DNA from: Sporosarcina sp. 6E9
GTDB taxonomy: Bacteria > Bacillota > Bacilli > Bacillales_A > Planococcaceae
Direction of reading: 5' to 3'
Length of the DNA: 64,000 bases
NCBI RefSeq assembly: GCF_017921835.1
Contig: NZ_JAGEMN010000002.1
Span: 62,001-126,000 of the forward strand
Positions 37,891 through 46,722 of this stretch are shown here, piece by piece (position 1 is the first letter of the stretch; every line of letters starts with the position of its first letter). A program made the translations under genes and the position numbers. The notes beneath the pieces were generated by a model that saw only the letters and a program-made list of their open reading frames with translations, was not told where the DNA came from and made no database searches.

Positions 37891-37898
37891 ATTTTTTC

Positions 37899-39851
37899 TT
37901 ATAGTGCTGCCTTTACTGTTTTCCGGTAGTAACCTATAGTCAAGAATGCAAAGACGATGTAAATGATTGCGTATAATCCCATCGCAATGGTCGTTGGTAC
38001 TGTAATATCAGACATGAACAAGAATGACGCTGCTTTTATCGCAAAGACAGAATGCAACAAACCGATTGCAAGCGGCAATCCGAAAACAAACATTTGCTTA
38101 CGAATAATTCCTTTCATAATATCCTTCACCGTAAATCCAAGCTGACGAAGCGTCGCGTAACTTTGTTTTTCCTGTTCAGCTTCCGTCATTTGTTTGAAGT
38201 ACAGGATGCTCCCTGTGGATATTAAGAACACCAAGCCCAGGAAACCAGCGATAAAGATTAGTAACCCATTAGTTTGAATTCCATTCTCATACATCGAATA
38301 GTAATCTTTAGCGTAGGCGTAATTCTCCCCTTCGGCATGATCTATATACTTTGATTGGAAAAATATTTTAGATGCAGCTTTGAGCTGATCTTTATCAAGT
38401 AAATTAACTGCAAATACATCTAGAATTTTACTATCTTCATTTTCTGAGGGCAATTGTTCTTTTAACTCTTCAAAATACGCATCACCGATGACTAATTGAA
38501 AACCTACAGAAACGTAATTCACAACGTTTCCACTGCCCAACTCCGTTACACGAAATTGCCTGTCGGTATCTCCACTAGTAATGTTGACGTCAAACGGCAA
38601 TTTCATATTTTTCATCGACATCGCATACATCATATCATGCATAACGGCTTTTCCTTTCGTAGGTGCCTTAACTTGAAAACCGGCTTTTTCAAGTTGTTGA
38701 TCACTCACAATAGAAAATCCGTACGTACCGTCCATCGGTCCATCCCACTCTGGGAAAACTTTTTTTTCGAATGTACCCCAAACAGTAAGTAACTCAATTT
38801 TATTACTCGTAAAGCCAATTCCGTTCTCTTTTAGCTCTTCCCCAAATTGCGCCGCTAATTCCCCGTTACTTTCAAACATAAAATCATGCGGCATGGAATA
38901 GCGTGACTCTTTTTCCGTCGAATAATAAAGTGAATAACAACCCGCCAACATCGCAAGCGTCATTGCAGATAAAACAGTAATGATCGTTAATGAATTGGCA
39001 TTTCCTTTCATGCGGTGCATAAGTGATGCAATTGACAAACTATTGTTCAATCCAAGATGACCTTGTTTTCTAGCACGAAACTTATAAAACAACCAACTAA
39101 TTGTGATGCGAAACAACAGATACGTTCCTAAAATGGTCGATACTAGGACAGCAACCATATTGAACAACAGCCATTCGTTCAACATATTCCCTGATAACCA
39201 GTAACCAAAAACGATTAGACCAATTCCTAAAAGAGCCAAGATTGCTGATACGACTGTTTTCGGTTTCTTTGGATTCTCTCCTTTTTTATCTGCATTAAAT
39301 AAACTAAGCAATGTGTTTCGATAAACTGCGAATATCATTTGTATCGTTGTTAGTAAAATAATCGCAACGAACACAATTATTGTTTGCAGAATGGCCTCTG
39401 TTGAAAATGATAAGGCTATGAATCCTTCATAACCAACCAACTTCATCAGCAATAGTAAAAACACACGCGATACGAGTATGCCTACACCTATTCCAATAAC
39501 GAGTGCCCCCGCACTCAGAATCGTATTTTCAATAATTAGAAGGCGTGAAACGGCAGCTTTATTCAAACCGATCAATTGATATAAACCAATCTCACGGCTG
39601 CGTCGTTTAAGAAAAATTGCATTTGCATAAACAATAAATATCCCTGCGATAAAAATGAGTAAACCACCAGCCACTTTAAAAGCGGAATCAAACTTCATTG
39701 ATTGTCCAGCTCGATCGACAATCGAGGAGTCATATTGCAAAGTAGCAAAAACGAAATACAGAACGACACTAAAAATGAGTGCGAAGAAATATAAATAATA
39801 ATGTTTAATATTTTTCCGCATGCTACGAATGACCAGGTCAAATAGTGTCAA
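37899..39851 (-). CDS. BceB/VraG-type ABC permease
   Basis: The 650-residue permease of a peptide-antibiotic detoxification ABC transporter. It has the FtsX-like layout of BceB: ten predicted spans in groups (one near 20, three near 50-160, further ones near 190-280, and three near 520-640) and a large extracellular domain of about 200 residues between spans 7 and 8 (about 300-510). In this family that domain recognises antibiotics such as bacitracin and works with the BceS kinase. A TTG at 39851 with GGGGGTG before it is the likely start, overlapping the ATPase gene by 14 bp. Confidence 0.88.
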   Translation of the reverse strand: MTLFDLVIRSMRKNIKHYYLYFFALIFSVVLYFVFATLQYDSSIVDRAGQSMKFDSAFKVAGGLLIFIAGIFIVYANAIFLKRRSREIGLYQLIGLNKAAVSRLLIIENTILSAGALVIGIGVGILVSRVFLLLLMKLVGYEGFIALSFSTEAILQTIIVFVAIILLTTIQMIFAVYRNTLLSLFNADKKGENPKKPKTVVSAILALLGIGLIVFGYWLSGNMLNEWLLFNMVAVLVSTILGTYLLFRITISWLFYKFRARKQGHLGLNNSLSIASLMHRMKGNANSLTIITVLSAMTLAMLAGCYSLYYSTEKESRYSMPHDFMFESNGELAAQFGEELKENGIGFTSNKIELLTVWGTFEKKVFPEWDGPMDGTYGFSIVSDQQLEKAGFQVKAPTKGKAVMHDMMYAMSMKNMKLPFDVNITSGDTDRQFRVTELGSGNVVNYVSVGFQLVIGDAYFEELKEQLPSENEDSKILDVFAVNLLDKDQLKAASKIFFQSKYIDHAEGENYAYAKDYYSMYENGIQTNGLLIFIAGFLGLVFLISTGSILYFKQMTEAEQEKQSYATLRQLGFTVKDIMKGIIRKQMFVFGLPLAIGLLHSVFAIKAASFLFMSDITVPTTIAMGLYAIIYIVFAFLTIGYYRKTVKAAL

Positions 39852-40629
39852 CGCTGTCACCCCCGAGAACACCCTGGACTTTTAAGATGTCCTGGAAAAA
39901 GGCCTGTCTCGTTTTGTCGCCGCGGTATAATTCCGAATAAATCTGTCCATCTTTCAAGAAAACAACACGGCTCGCGTAACTAGAAGCAACCGCATCATGC
40001 GTTACCATCATGATCGTGACGCCACGCTTTTTATTAACATTTTCCATCGTACCTAAAAGCGACGAAGCCGATTTCGAATCAAGTGCTCCTGTTGGCTCAT
40101 CCGCAAATACCATAGAAGGTTCATTAATCAGTGCGCGTGCTGCCGAAGTCCGTTGCTTTTGGCCACCGGATATTTCATGCGGGTATTTATGTGCGATGTC
40201 GGTAATTCCCAAAATCGTTGCGATGTCGTTGAATCTTGCTTCTGCTTCTATTTTCTTCACTTTTCCAAGTGAAATTGGCAGAAGGATATTTTCCTTCGCG
40301 GTTAATGTATCCAAGAGATTATAATCTTGAAAAATGAACCCGAGTTTGTCGCGACGGAATGCCGATAAACCAGCATCTTTCATCTTCGATATATCATCTC
40401 CGTCAATCAAAATCGCACCGTCTGTCGCACGATCGATTGTGGCTAGAACATTCAACAGCGTAGTTTTCCCAGCTCCCGAAGGTCCCATTATGCCGACGAA
40501 TTCCCCTTTGTTCACGCGAAGATCGATTCCTTTCAATACTTCCTGCACATTCCCTCTTGTACCAAATGATTTACGAACGTTTTGTGCGTGTAATACAGTT
40601 TCTTGCGATGTATGTGTTTTATTCACCAC
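39838..40629 (-). CDS. BceA/VraF-type ABC ATPase
   Basis: This 263-residue ATPase powers the BceB-type permease. It has Walker [10 protein letters not shown] near residue 49, the Q-loop [10 protein letters not shown], signature [17 protein letters not shown] near 152 and Walker [14 protein letters not shown]. The start is GTG behind AGGAGG. It lies between its permease and, upstream, the two-component genes of the same module. Confidence 0.92.
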   Translation of the reverse strand: MVNKTHTSQETVLHAQNVRKSFGTRGNVQEVLKGIDLRVNKGEFVGIMGPSGAGKTTLLNVLATIDRATDGAILIDGDDISKMKDAGLSAFRRDKLGFIFQDYNLLDTLTAKENILLPISLGKVKKIEAEARFNDIATILGITDIAHKYPHEISGGQKQRTSAARALINEPSMVFADEPTGALDSKSASSLLGTMENVNKKRGVTIMMVTHDAVASSYASRVVFLKDGQIYSELYRGDKTRQAFFQDILKVQGVLGGDSVDTI

Positions 40630-40782
40630 GAATGCCTCCTTATTTCAATCCTGCATTTATCATATCGTGAAATTTATGTGTGGTCGCTTGATTGTGATGA
40701 CAAAGAGGCTGTCCAATGTGACATTGTTGTCACGTTCGTCAAATATTGGTGAATCTCAGGTGGTCCAAAAGTCCCTTTTTGC

Positions 40783-40900
40783 GGATATATTGTTCGAATG
40801 TACGGATATCTGTCTCAAACCTGCGGATATAACTTGAAAACAGACGGATATATATCCTCAATACACGGATATGTGCACAAAACGTGCGGATATATTTATT
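40783..40900. repeat. Array of six 21-bp-spaced GGATAT repeats
   Basis: GGATAT starts at 40783, 40804, 40825, 40846, 40867 and 40888, exactly 21 bp apart. Each is preceded by a base pair plus C (GC, AC), so the core is (T/G/C)(A/G)CGGATAT, and the other 12 bp differ from unit to unit. It opens with TTTTTGCGGATAT. It is the same motif family as the 8.3-kb array, in the opposite orientation. It fills the gap between the kinase stop and the ATPase start and contains no gene. Confidence 0.92.
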
Positions 40901-41929
40901 TCATCGTTTAAGCACCATTTGATCGAACTCATTTTCAGTCGGAAACACGATTTCCATTGTTGTTCCATTACCAGTTGTTGATTTAACAGTTAATGTAATC
41001 CCCATTTTCGCCGCGACTGTTTGAGCCAGATAGAGTCCGAGTCCCGTCGCTGCATTATGTATTCTACCTGTGCCTCCCGTAAATCCTTTATCAAAAACAC
41101 GTGGAAGATCATGCGGTTTTATTCCCGGGCCATCGTCTGTAATGGACAAACTTGCAATCCCCGATGGTTTTATGCTTGTCGAGATCGTGATTGTTCCGCC
41201 AGCTGGACTGTATTTAACAGCATTCGTTAATAATTGGCGCATGATAAACCTGCACCATTTAACGTCCGTTAACACTTCCACACCTTCCCCTTCAAACTCG
41301 ACCGCAATATTTTTATCCATGCACCATGAAGCAAGCTCCCGCACTTCTGCCGAAGCAAGCTTTTGCAAATTTGTATTCTCAATTACATAGTCTGCTTCTA
41401 TCGACGCCAGTCGTGAAATTGACAACTGCTGGTCCACGAGTAAATGTAGACGCAACCACTCTGACTCGATTTTCCGAAATGCAGGATTACCGCGATGCTC
41501 GTCTATTGTGAGTTTCATCGCGGTAAGCGGCGTTTTCACTTCATGCACCCAGGAAGCGATGTAATCCCCTTCATGGATAGTTACTTTTTTCATTTCAGAG
41601 GATTCTTTCGACCAGTTCTCTGCCGCTTGAAGAAGCATTGCCTTCGTTATTTCGTCATAAGAAAAAGTTGTGTCAGGCAATGCAATATACCACCCATCTA
41701 TTCCCGCCTCCATTAGCGAAGAAAGTGCTTTGGTGAACCTCGTCTCCACTCGATAACGCCAAATTAAAAATGCGATAAAAGAGACCACTAGTAACATATT
41801 AAAATAGAGCACTGACGTAAATTCCACTGCGATTCCTTGATCAAGCCATACAATTAGGTTAATAAATCCAACTGCCGCTATGAAAAAGAGTATCCAACTT
41901 TTCCGGTCATTTATGTAGCGAATAAACAT
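40901..41929 (-). CDS. BceS-type intramembrane-sensing histidine kinase
   Basis: A 342-residue kinase with two N-terminal spans (about 13-30 and 38-55) separated by only a few residues, the hallmark of intramembrane-sensing kinases that receive their signal from a BceAB transporter. The H-box is ASWVHEVKTPLTAMK near residue 128, N-box near 238 and GTGRIHNAATGLGLYLA. It follows the regulator gene by 15 bp. Confidence 0.92.
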   Translation of the reverse strand: MFIRYINDRKSWILFFIAAVGFINLIVWLDQGIAVEFTSVLYFNMLLVVSFIAFLIWRYRVETRFTKALSSLMEAGIDGWYIALPDTTFSYDEITKAMLLQAAENWSKESSEMKKVTIHEGDYIASWVHEVKTPLTAMKLTIDEHRGNPAFRKIESEWLRLHLLVDQQLSISRLASIEADYVIENTNLQKLASAEVRELASWCMDKNIAVEFEGEGVEVLTDVKWCRFIMRQLLTNAVKYSPAGGTITISTSIKPSGIASLSITDDGPGIKPHDLPRVFDKGFTGGTGRIHNAATGLGLYLAQTVAAKMGITLTVKSTTGNGTTMEIVFPTENEFDQMVLKR

Positions 41930-41944
41930 AAGGATACCCCATTT

Positions 41945-42622
41945 CTACAGTGTAATAGCGACATAGCCTAGCCCTTTTTTCGTTACAACTGCTTCACCCA
42001 GTCCGATTTCCGCAAGCTTGTGGCGAAGCCTTGTCACGTTCACGGTAAGCGTATTATCATTTACAAATCGTTCGTCATCCCATAACTTTCGAATCAGCTC
42101 ATCGCGGGAAACAATCTCGTTACTTGATTCAACGAGTACTGCCAGGATAAAAAATTCGTTTTTCGTCAATTCAACTTCAATTCCATCCATGCGAATAACG
42201 CCGCGCTTCATGTCAATCATGGCACGATTCCATTCAAGGACATCAGGTTTTTCTTCTCCATAAGAATACGTTCTTCTAAGGAGGGCTTGCAATTTAGCGA
42301 GTAACACATCCGTGTCAAAAGGTTTTTGAATATAATCATCTGCCCCCATATTCATCGCCATGACCATGTCCATCGGATGATCGCGGGATGATAGAAAAAC
42401 GATAGGAACTTTAGATACTGCACGTATTTCTCGACACCAATAAAACCCGTCAAATGCGGGAAGTTGAATGTCGAGTATGACAAGGTGCGGTTCTTGGATT
42501 AAAAATGAAGTCAGCACATCTTCGAAGTCATCTGGACCTGTCACAGTAAATGACCATTGTTCAAGTCGAAATTTTAATGATTCAAAAATAGCCAGATCGT
42601 CTTCTACAATGAAAATATTCAT
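41945..42622 (-). CDS. BceR-type response regulator
   Basis: An OmpR-family regulator of about 225 residues. The receiver has IFIVEDDLAIF, phospho-acceptor Asp in LVILDIQLPAFDG near residue 53, and Lys in YIQKPFDTDVL; the winged-helix C-terminus has LTKNEFFILAVLVESSNEIVSRDELIRKLW. It would activate the bceAB genes downstream. ATG at 42622 matches the family start, though TTG at 42628 is better spaced from AAGGAAG. Confidence 0.93.
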   Translation of the reverse strand: MNIFIVEDDLAIFESLKFRLEQWSFTVTGPDDFEDVLTSFLIQEPHLVILDIQLPAFDGFYWCREIRAVSKVPIVFLSSRDHPMDMVMAMNMGADDYIQKPFDTDVLLAKLQALLRRTYSYGEEKPDVLEWNRAMIDMKRGVIRMDGIEVELTKNEFFILAVLVESSNEIVSRDELIRKLWDDERFVNDNTLTVNVTRLRHKLAEIGLGEAVVTKKGLGYVAITL

Positions 42623-42767
42623 ATCCAATACGGTCACTTCCTTTACTTATTTACACTATAACCAAGATGATGCGCGAGACGCAATTATAGGCGTCATTTC
42701 CCGCGTATTCTCACTCAATTTTCAAATAAGTCCAATTTCAATTCCTGCAAAATTCCGTTCAATATGT

Positions 42768-42880
42768 TATACTATATGAATGCGACGTGATTGCTATAGT
42801 CTTCAGGGATACAATACGTCCTCATGGCCCCCTTCGATTTGGTTAGGTTCTTATCGAAAATACAGGGCTTTTTTTAAAAA
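42768..42880 (+). promoter_or_regulatory. Promoter and structured leader with attenuator-like hairpin before the OpuC-like operon
   Basis: A TATACT -10 (42768-42773) with TG before it is followed by a 110-base leader. GACGT (42784-42788) can pair with ACGTC (42816-42820), enclosing GCTATAGTCTTCAGGGATAC. A second structure, GCCC-cc-TTCGAT...ATCGAA-aataca-GGGC, ends in seven T at 42869-42875, only 13 bp before the AGGAGG of the first gene. It resembles a riboswitch or attenuator, but I cannot assign it to a known class. Confidence 0.55.
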
Positions 42881-42895
42881 ACACAGGAGGTACCT

Positions 42896-44032
42896 ATGAT
42901 TAAGTTTGAAAATGTAACAAAAACGTACGACGGTGGATTTCAAGCAGTGAAATCTGTCGAATTTGAAATTCAAGACGGCGAATTACTTGTTCTAATCGGT
43001 CCAAGTGGTTCGGGTAAATCAACAACAATGAAAATGATTAACCGCATCATCCCCCACACAAGCGGCACAATCTCCATCGACGGCAAAGACGTCAAATCAT
43101 ACGACGCTGCCGAACTCCGCCGAAACATTGGCTATGTCATTCAGCAAGTCGGGCTCTTTCCTCATTATACAATTGAGAAAAACATCGCAGTTGTGCCCCA
43201 ACTTAAAGGCTGGAATGAAAAAGATATAAAATCACGCGTTAACGAACTATTACTGCTCGTTGGACTAGATCCTGAGATTCATGCAACTCGTTATCCAAAA
43301 GAACTTTCGGGTGGACAACAGCAACGCGTCGGTATTGCAAGAGCGCTTGCAGCCGATCCAGATATTATATTAATGGATGAACCTTTTAGTGCGCTTGATC
43401 CTATCACACGTGAACAATTACAAGCCGAATTAATTACACTACACAAGAAGTTGAAAAAGACGATTGTGTTTGTTACGCATGATATGGATGAGGCACTCAA
43501 GATGGGTGACCGTATAGCGATTATGAAAGATGGCAGCTTACTTCAACTAGACACTCCAGAAAAAATACTACATGAACCTGCTCACGGCTTTGTTGAGGAG
43601 TTTATAGGGAAGCATCGAATTATTCAAAACCCAGAACTTATGCCGGTTACTGAGATTATGTCAGAATCAATTGTAACTTCTCTTCCACATCGTTCTCCTG
43701 AAAGAGCGATATCGCTTATTCGCCAACGGAAAATCACGCATCTAATTATCGCCGATGACGATAAACAAATACTAGGAATTGTATCTGCTTATGATTTAAT
43801 CAAGGAATTTAATAACATCCAAACGGTTGATGAAATTATGCTCCCTGCAGATCCGGTTTTATTTGACTCGGACACAGCAAAAGATGCAATTATTATGATT
43901 GATGAAGCACCGCACGGAATGATTCCAGTTGTGGATAAAAATCGCAAAATCGTAGGACTTGTCACACGCGGCTCCTTGCTCTCCGCCATGTCCAGCCCGT
44001 GGACGGATACGGAGGAAAAAACAAATGAATAA
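42896..44032 (+). CDS. OpuC-like osmoprotectant ABC ATPase with CBS pair
   Basis: This 378-residue ATPase energises uptake of glycine betaine, carnitine, choline or related solutes. Walker A GPSGSGKST is near residue 37, the Q-loop IQQVGLFPHY near 82, signature ELSGGQQQRVGIARAL near 139, and DEPFSALDP. Residues about 250-365 form two CBS motifs (MSESIVTS..., LVTRGSLLSAM), the OpuCA hallmark. CBS domains of OpuCA-type proteins can bind c-di-AMP. First gene of a three-gene operon. Confidence 0.92.
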   Translation: MIKFENVTKTYDGGFQAVKSVEFEIQDGELLVLIGPSGSGKSTTMKMINRIIPHTSGTISIDGKDVKSYDAAELRRNIGYVIQQVGLFPHYTIEKNIAVVPQLKGWNEKDIKSRVNELLLLVGLDPEIHATRYPKELSGGQQQRVGIARALAADPDIILMDEPFSALDPITREQLQAELITLHKKLKKTIVFVTHDMDEALKMGDRIAIMKDGSLLQLDTPEKILHEPAHGFVEEFIGKHRIIQNPELMPVTEIMSESIVTSLPHRSPERAISLIRQRKITHLIIADDDKQILGIVSAYDLIKEFNNIQTVDEIMLPADPVLFDSDTAKDAIIMIDEAPHGMIPVVDKNRKIVGLVTRGSLLSAMSSPWTDTEEKTNE

Positions 44033-44678
44033 TTTAAATATATGGCAACAACTCGTTGAACAAACTCAATTACGTTGGGGTGAAGTGCTAAGCGCCACCT
44101 CTGTTCATATTCAACTCGTATTCTTTTCGATGATCATCGCCACTACACTTGCCGTAACACTCGGAATTGTCGTGACGCGCGTACCAAAGCTTAAAACAAT
44201 TGTACTCGGCGGAACTGGTATTCTTCAGACGGTACCAAGTTTGGCGTTGCTTGGGTTTATGATTCCCATTTTCGGAATCGGCGTAAAGACTGCCATTGCA
44301 GCCCTATTTCTTTACTCGTTGCTTCCAATTATGAGAAATACGTATACAGGCATTAAAGATGTCGATCCCGCAACGATTGAAGCAGCTAGAGGGATGGGCA
44401 TGACGAGCATGCAAATTTTATTCAAAGTCGAATTGCCTTTAGCAGTTCCAGTCATTATGGCCGGAATTCGTACGGCTGCTGTTATTAACGTCGGAAACGC
44501 GACACTTGCAGCATTTATCGGAGCAGGCGGACTCGGAGACTTCATTTTCCTTGGTATTACACGAGGCATTGATGGATTGATATTACTCGGGGCTATCCCA
44601 GCCGCACTTCTTGCGCTTATCCTGGAAACGTTCTTTAGTGCAGTTGAACGTTGGACAACGCCGGAAGGATTGAAGTAA
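44025..44678 (+). CDS. OpuC-like ABC permease
   Basis: A 217-residue permease with about five to six spans and the BPD EAA loop VDPATIEAARGMGMTSMQILFKVELP near residue 118. ATG at 44025 follows GGAGGAAAAAAC and overlaps the ATPase stop by 8 bp; the longer open frame upstream is only a shadow of the ATPase gene. In classical opuC operons two different permease genes exist; here only one does. Confidence 0.92.
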   Translation: MNNLNIWQQLVEQTQLRWGEVLSATSVHIQLVFFSMIIATTLAVTLGIVVTRVPKLKTIVLGGTGILQTVPSLALLGFMIPIFGIGVKTAIAALFLYSLLPIMRNTYTGIKDVDPATIEAARGMGMTSMQILFKVELPLAVPVIMAGIRTAAVINVGNATLAAFIGAGGLGDFIFLGITRGIDGLILLGAIPAALLALILETFFSAVERWTTPEGLK

Positions 44679-44680
44679 TC

Positions 44681-45571
44681 ATGAAAAAGAAATTGATACT
44701 CGCAACATTAACTGCCTTACTGGTAAGTATGTTATCGGGTTGTATCTTTATCGAAAAAGATTCGCTTAGACTCGGCTCCCGTAACAATACGGAAAGTATT
44801 ATATTGTCGCATGTGATGGGGCAATTAATCGAAGATAAAACAGATATCGAAGTTATTTATAAAGAAAACCTTGGTGGATCGTCTGTTGTCTGGAACGCTA
44901 TGACGAATGGACATATTGATGTCATTCCTGACTATACGGGAACGATTGTCGTAACGTATTATCATCAAGAACCTGGTACCGCTGAAGAAACGCTTAAAAT
45001 GACGAAGGAACTTGTGAATGGTGACGGCATTTACGCGTTTAACACATTCGGGTTTAATAATACGTATACACTTGCACTTGATGAAACGATTGCGGAAGAT
45101 CTTGATATTCACACATTCAGTGATTTCGCTAAACACTCAGGAGACTTTACATTGGGTGCGGTGTTTGAATTTATTGACCGACCGGATGGGTTACCTGGTT
45201 TCCAAAAGGAATATAACCTCGATTTCAAGAACGTCAAAGGGATGGACCACGGCATGATGTACCGCTCGATTAGTGCGGGTGAAGTCGACGTGATTAACTC
45301 TTACACGACGGACGGACAACTACAAGTGTATGATTTACGCGTGTTGGAAGATGATAAATCATACTTCCCGCCGTATCATGCCCTTCCACTCGTTCGACAA
45401 GAAACGCTTGAAAGATACCCTGAACTTGAAGAAGTCTTGACGCTTCTTGAAGGGAAAATCGATGAAGAAGCGATGCAAATTATGAACGGTAAAGTTGATA
45501 ATGACGGCATGATGGTCGAACGCGTTGCAAAAGAATTTCTTATTGAAGCAGGACTGATTGAGAAAGAATAA
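44681..45571 (+). CDS. OpuC-like substrate-binding lipoprotein
   Basis: A 296-residue extracytoplasmic solute-binding protein with a lipobox LLVSMLSGC at residues 13-21, so it is anchored by a lipidated Cys. Family features include GSRNNTESIILSHVMGQLIE, GHIDVIPDYTGT near residue 81, and ISAGEVDVINSYTTDGQL near 195, which in OpuCC-type proteins form the ligand cage. ATG at 44681 is chosen, as GGAAGGA precedes it and the signal peptide starts MKKK. A terminator follows at once. Confidence 0.92.
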   Translation: MKKKLILATLTALLVSMLSGCIFIEKDSLRLGSRNNTESIILSHVMGQLIEDKTDIEVIYKENLGGSSVVWNAMTNGHIDVIPDYTGTIVVTYYHQEPGTAEETLKMTKELVNGDGIYAFNTFGFNNTYTLALDETIAEDLDIHTFSDFAKHSGDFTLGAVFEFIDRPDGLPGFQKEYNLDFKNVKGMDHGMMYRSISAGEVDVINSYTTDGQLQVYDLRVLEDDKSYFPPYHALPLVRQETLERYPELEEVLTLLEGKIDEEAMQIMNGKVDNDGMMVERVAKEFLIEAGLIEKE

Positions 45572-45584
45572 GATGGTAATTATA

Positions 45585-45624
45585 CCGGGTGCTTGAATTA
45601 GTTATTCAAGTACTCGGTTTTTTT
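45585..45624 (+). terminator. Terminator of the OpuC-like operon
   Basis: CCGGGTGCTTGAAT pairs with ATTCAAGTACTCGG around TAGTT and is followed by TTTTTTT. Confidence 0.93.
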
Positions 45625-45659
45625 ACGCCAAAATCGTTGATATTCAGTTGCGGGTGTAG

Positions 45660-45787
45660 TTTGCTTGCACTTATTCGTGGTTTGCGTGTAGTTTGCTTGC
45701 ACTTATTCATGGTTTGCTTGCACTCGACCTCTGTTTGCTTGCAGTGTAACGTGGTTTGCTTGCGCTCAAATCATTTTGCTTGCAAGT
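45660..45787. repeat. Array of 21-bp-spaced TTTGCTTGC repeats
   Basis: TTTGC starts at 45660, 45681, 45692, 45713, 45734, 45755 and 45775/45776. All steps are 21 bp (the last 20-21) except one of 11. The core is TTTGCTTGCACT and the rest varies, e.g. TATTCGTGG, CGACCTCTG, GTGTAACGTGG. It sits between the OpuC operon terminator and the terminator of the converging dioxygenase gene. The 319-bp gap holds no gene. Its core differs from the other two arrays but its period is the same. Confidence 0.9.
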
Positions 45788-45840
45788 CATGACCTTTGAC
45801 TCATTCAATATACCATTATTTGTACGTTGCGTTAAAAAAT

Positions 45841-45881
45841 AAAAAGTAGAAAGGAGTTTTAAAAACTCCTTTCTACTTTTT
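45841..45881 (-). terminator. Terminator after the intradiol dioxygenase
   Basis: AAAAAGTAGAAAGGAGTTTT and its complement form a nearly perfect 20-bp stem with A and T runs built into both ends, suitable for both directions. Confidence 0.9.
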
Positions 45882-45890
45882 AATTTACAA

Positions 45891-46682
45891 TTAGCTATAT
45901 ACCGGTTGATCTTGCAGTCGTAGTGCGAAATCTAGGTGTGCTTTATAGAAGTCTTTGGCCAATCCTTTTTCAGCGCCATCATGTTTTGTAAGCTTTGTAA
46001 TGAGCGTGCCTCGGACGCCTTTAGCCACGTCATTGTCCAAGTATTTATTTCCTTCAAAGAATACTTGAGAAATGAGCGGATCTCCGTTTTCCGGTTTAAA
46101 CAAGAAATGTAAGTGTGCTGGTCGCGTTGGATGAGAATCGATCCACTCCAAAAATTGTCCAGTGGGTCCATTTGTCGGAATCGAATAATCCCCCGGTACG
46201 ACTGTTTTCACTTCGAAGTTTCCATCCGCATCGGTTTGAAGAATACCACGTAAATTTTCATTTGGAATGCCCTCAGCAAAACCAGAGTACTCCCCGCTCG
46301 CATCAGCTTGCCACATATCTACAGTTGTATTGGCCAGTGGGTTTCCATCGACATCCTTAATTGTTCCACTAAAGAACAGGACGTCCCCAGGCTCATCGGA
46401 ACGCATCGGCAGCGCATAAGGTGCCGTTAGTTTCGTGGCATTTTCTAAATAATAGGGGCCAAGAATTGTGGGTTCTGTCCCTTTTACATTTTTGTACATC
46501 TCTTGGAGTGCATGCGTTTCGAAAAACACATCCATGAATAGCGGAACTTCACCTGCTTGCCCCAACTTATTCAGCCAACCAACCAATGCTTCATAATCAT
46601 TATGGTCCAATTCATGTTCGCTTATTAACTCCTTAAATTTGGTGACCAAACCGTTATAAACATCGACAACTTTTTGATTCAT
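45891..46682 (-). CDS. Intradiol ring-cleavage dioxygenase (catechol/hydroxyquinol 1,2-dioxygenase-like)
   Basis: A 263-residue non-haem Fe(III) dioxygenase that opens a catechol-type ring between the two hydroxyls. An N-terminal helical dimerisation domain (to about residue 95) is followed by the beta-sandwich with the iron ligands: Tyr in LGPYY, Tyr in VPGDYSIP and two His in RPAHLHF, about residues 75-205. DMWQADASGEYSG is typical. ATG at 46682 is preferred because GGGAGGA lies 9 bp upstream. Whether catechol, hydroxyquinol or another diol is used cannot be told. Confidence 0.9.
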   Translation of the reverse strand: MNQKVVDVYNGLVTKFKELISEHELDHNDYEALVGWLNKLGQAGEVPLFMDVFFETHALQEMYKNVKGTEPTILGPYYLENATKLTAPYALPMRSDEPGDVLFFSGTIKDVDGNPLANTTVDMWQADASGEYSGFAEGIPNENLRGILQTDADGNFEVKTVVPGDYSIPTNGPTGQFLEWIDSHPTRPAHLHFLFKPENGDPLISQVFFEGNKYLDNDVAKGVRGTLITKLTKHDGAEKGLAKDFYKAHLDFALRLQDQPVYS

Positions 46683-46722
46683 TCGTTTCATTCCTCCCAG
46701 TATAAATTAATTTACACGCTAT

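Noticed and set aside
42768..42880. c-di-AMP (ydaO-type) riboswitch
   Set aside because: The leader is too short and lacks the conserved purine-rich junctions of that class, although the gene content would have fitted.
45660..45787. Tandem repeat encoding a heptad-type peptide (21 bp = 7 codons)
   Set aside because: No open frame with a ribosome site spans the array, and the same spacing occurs in two other non-coding gaps.
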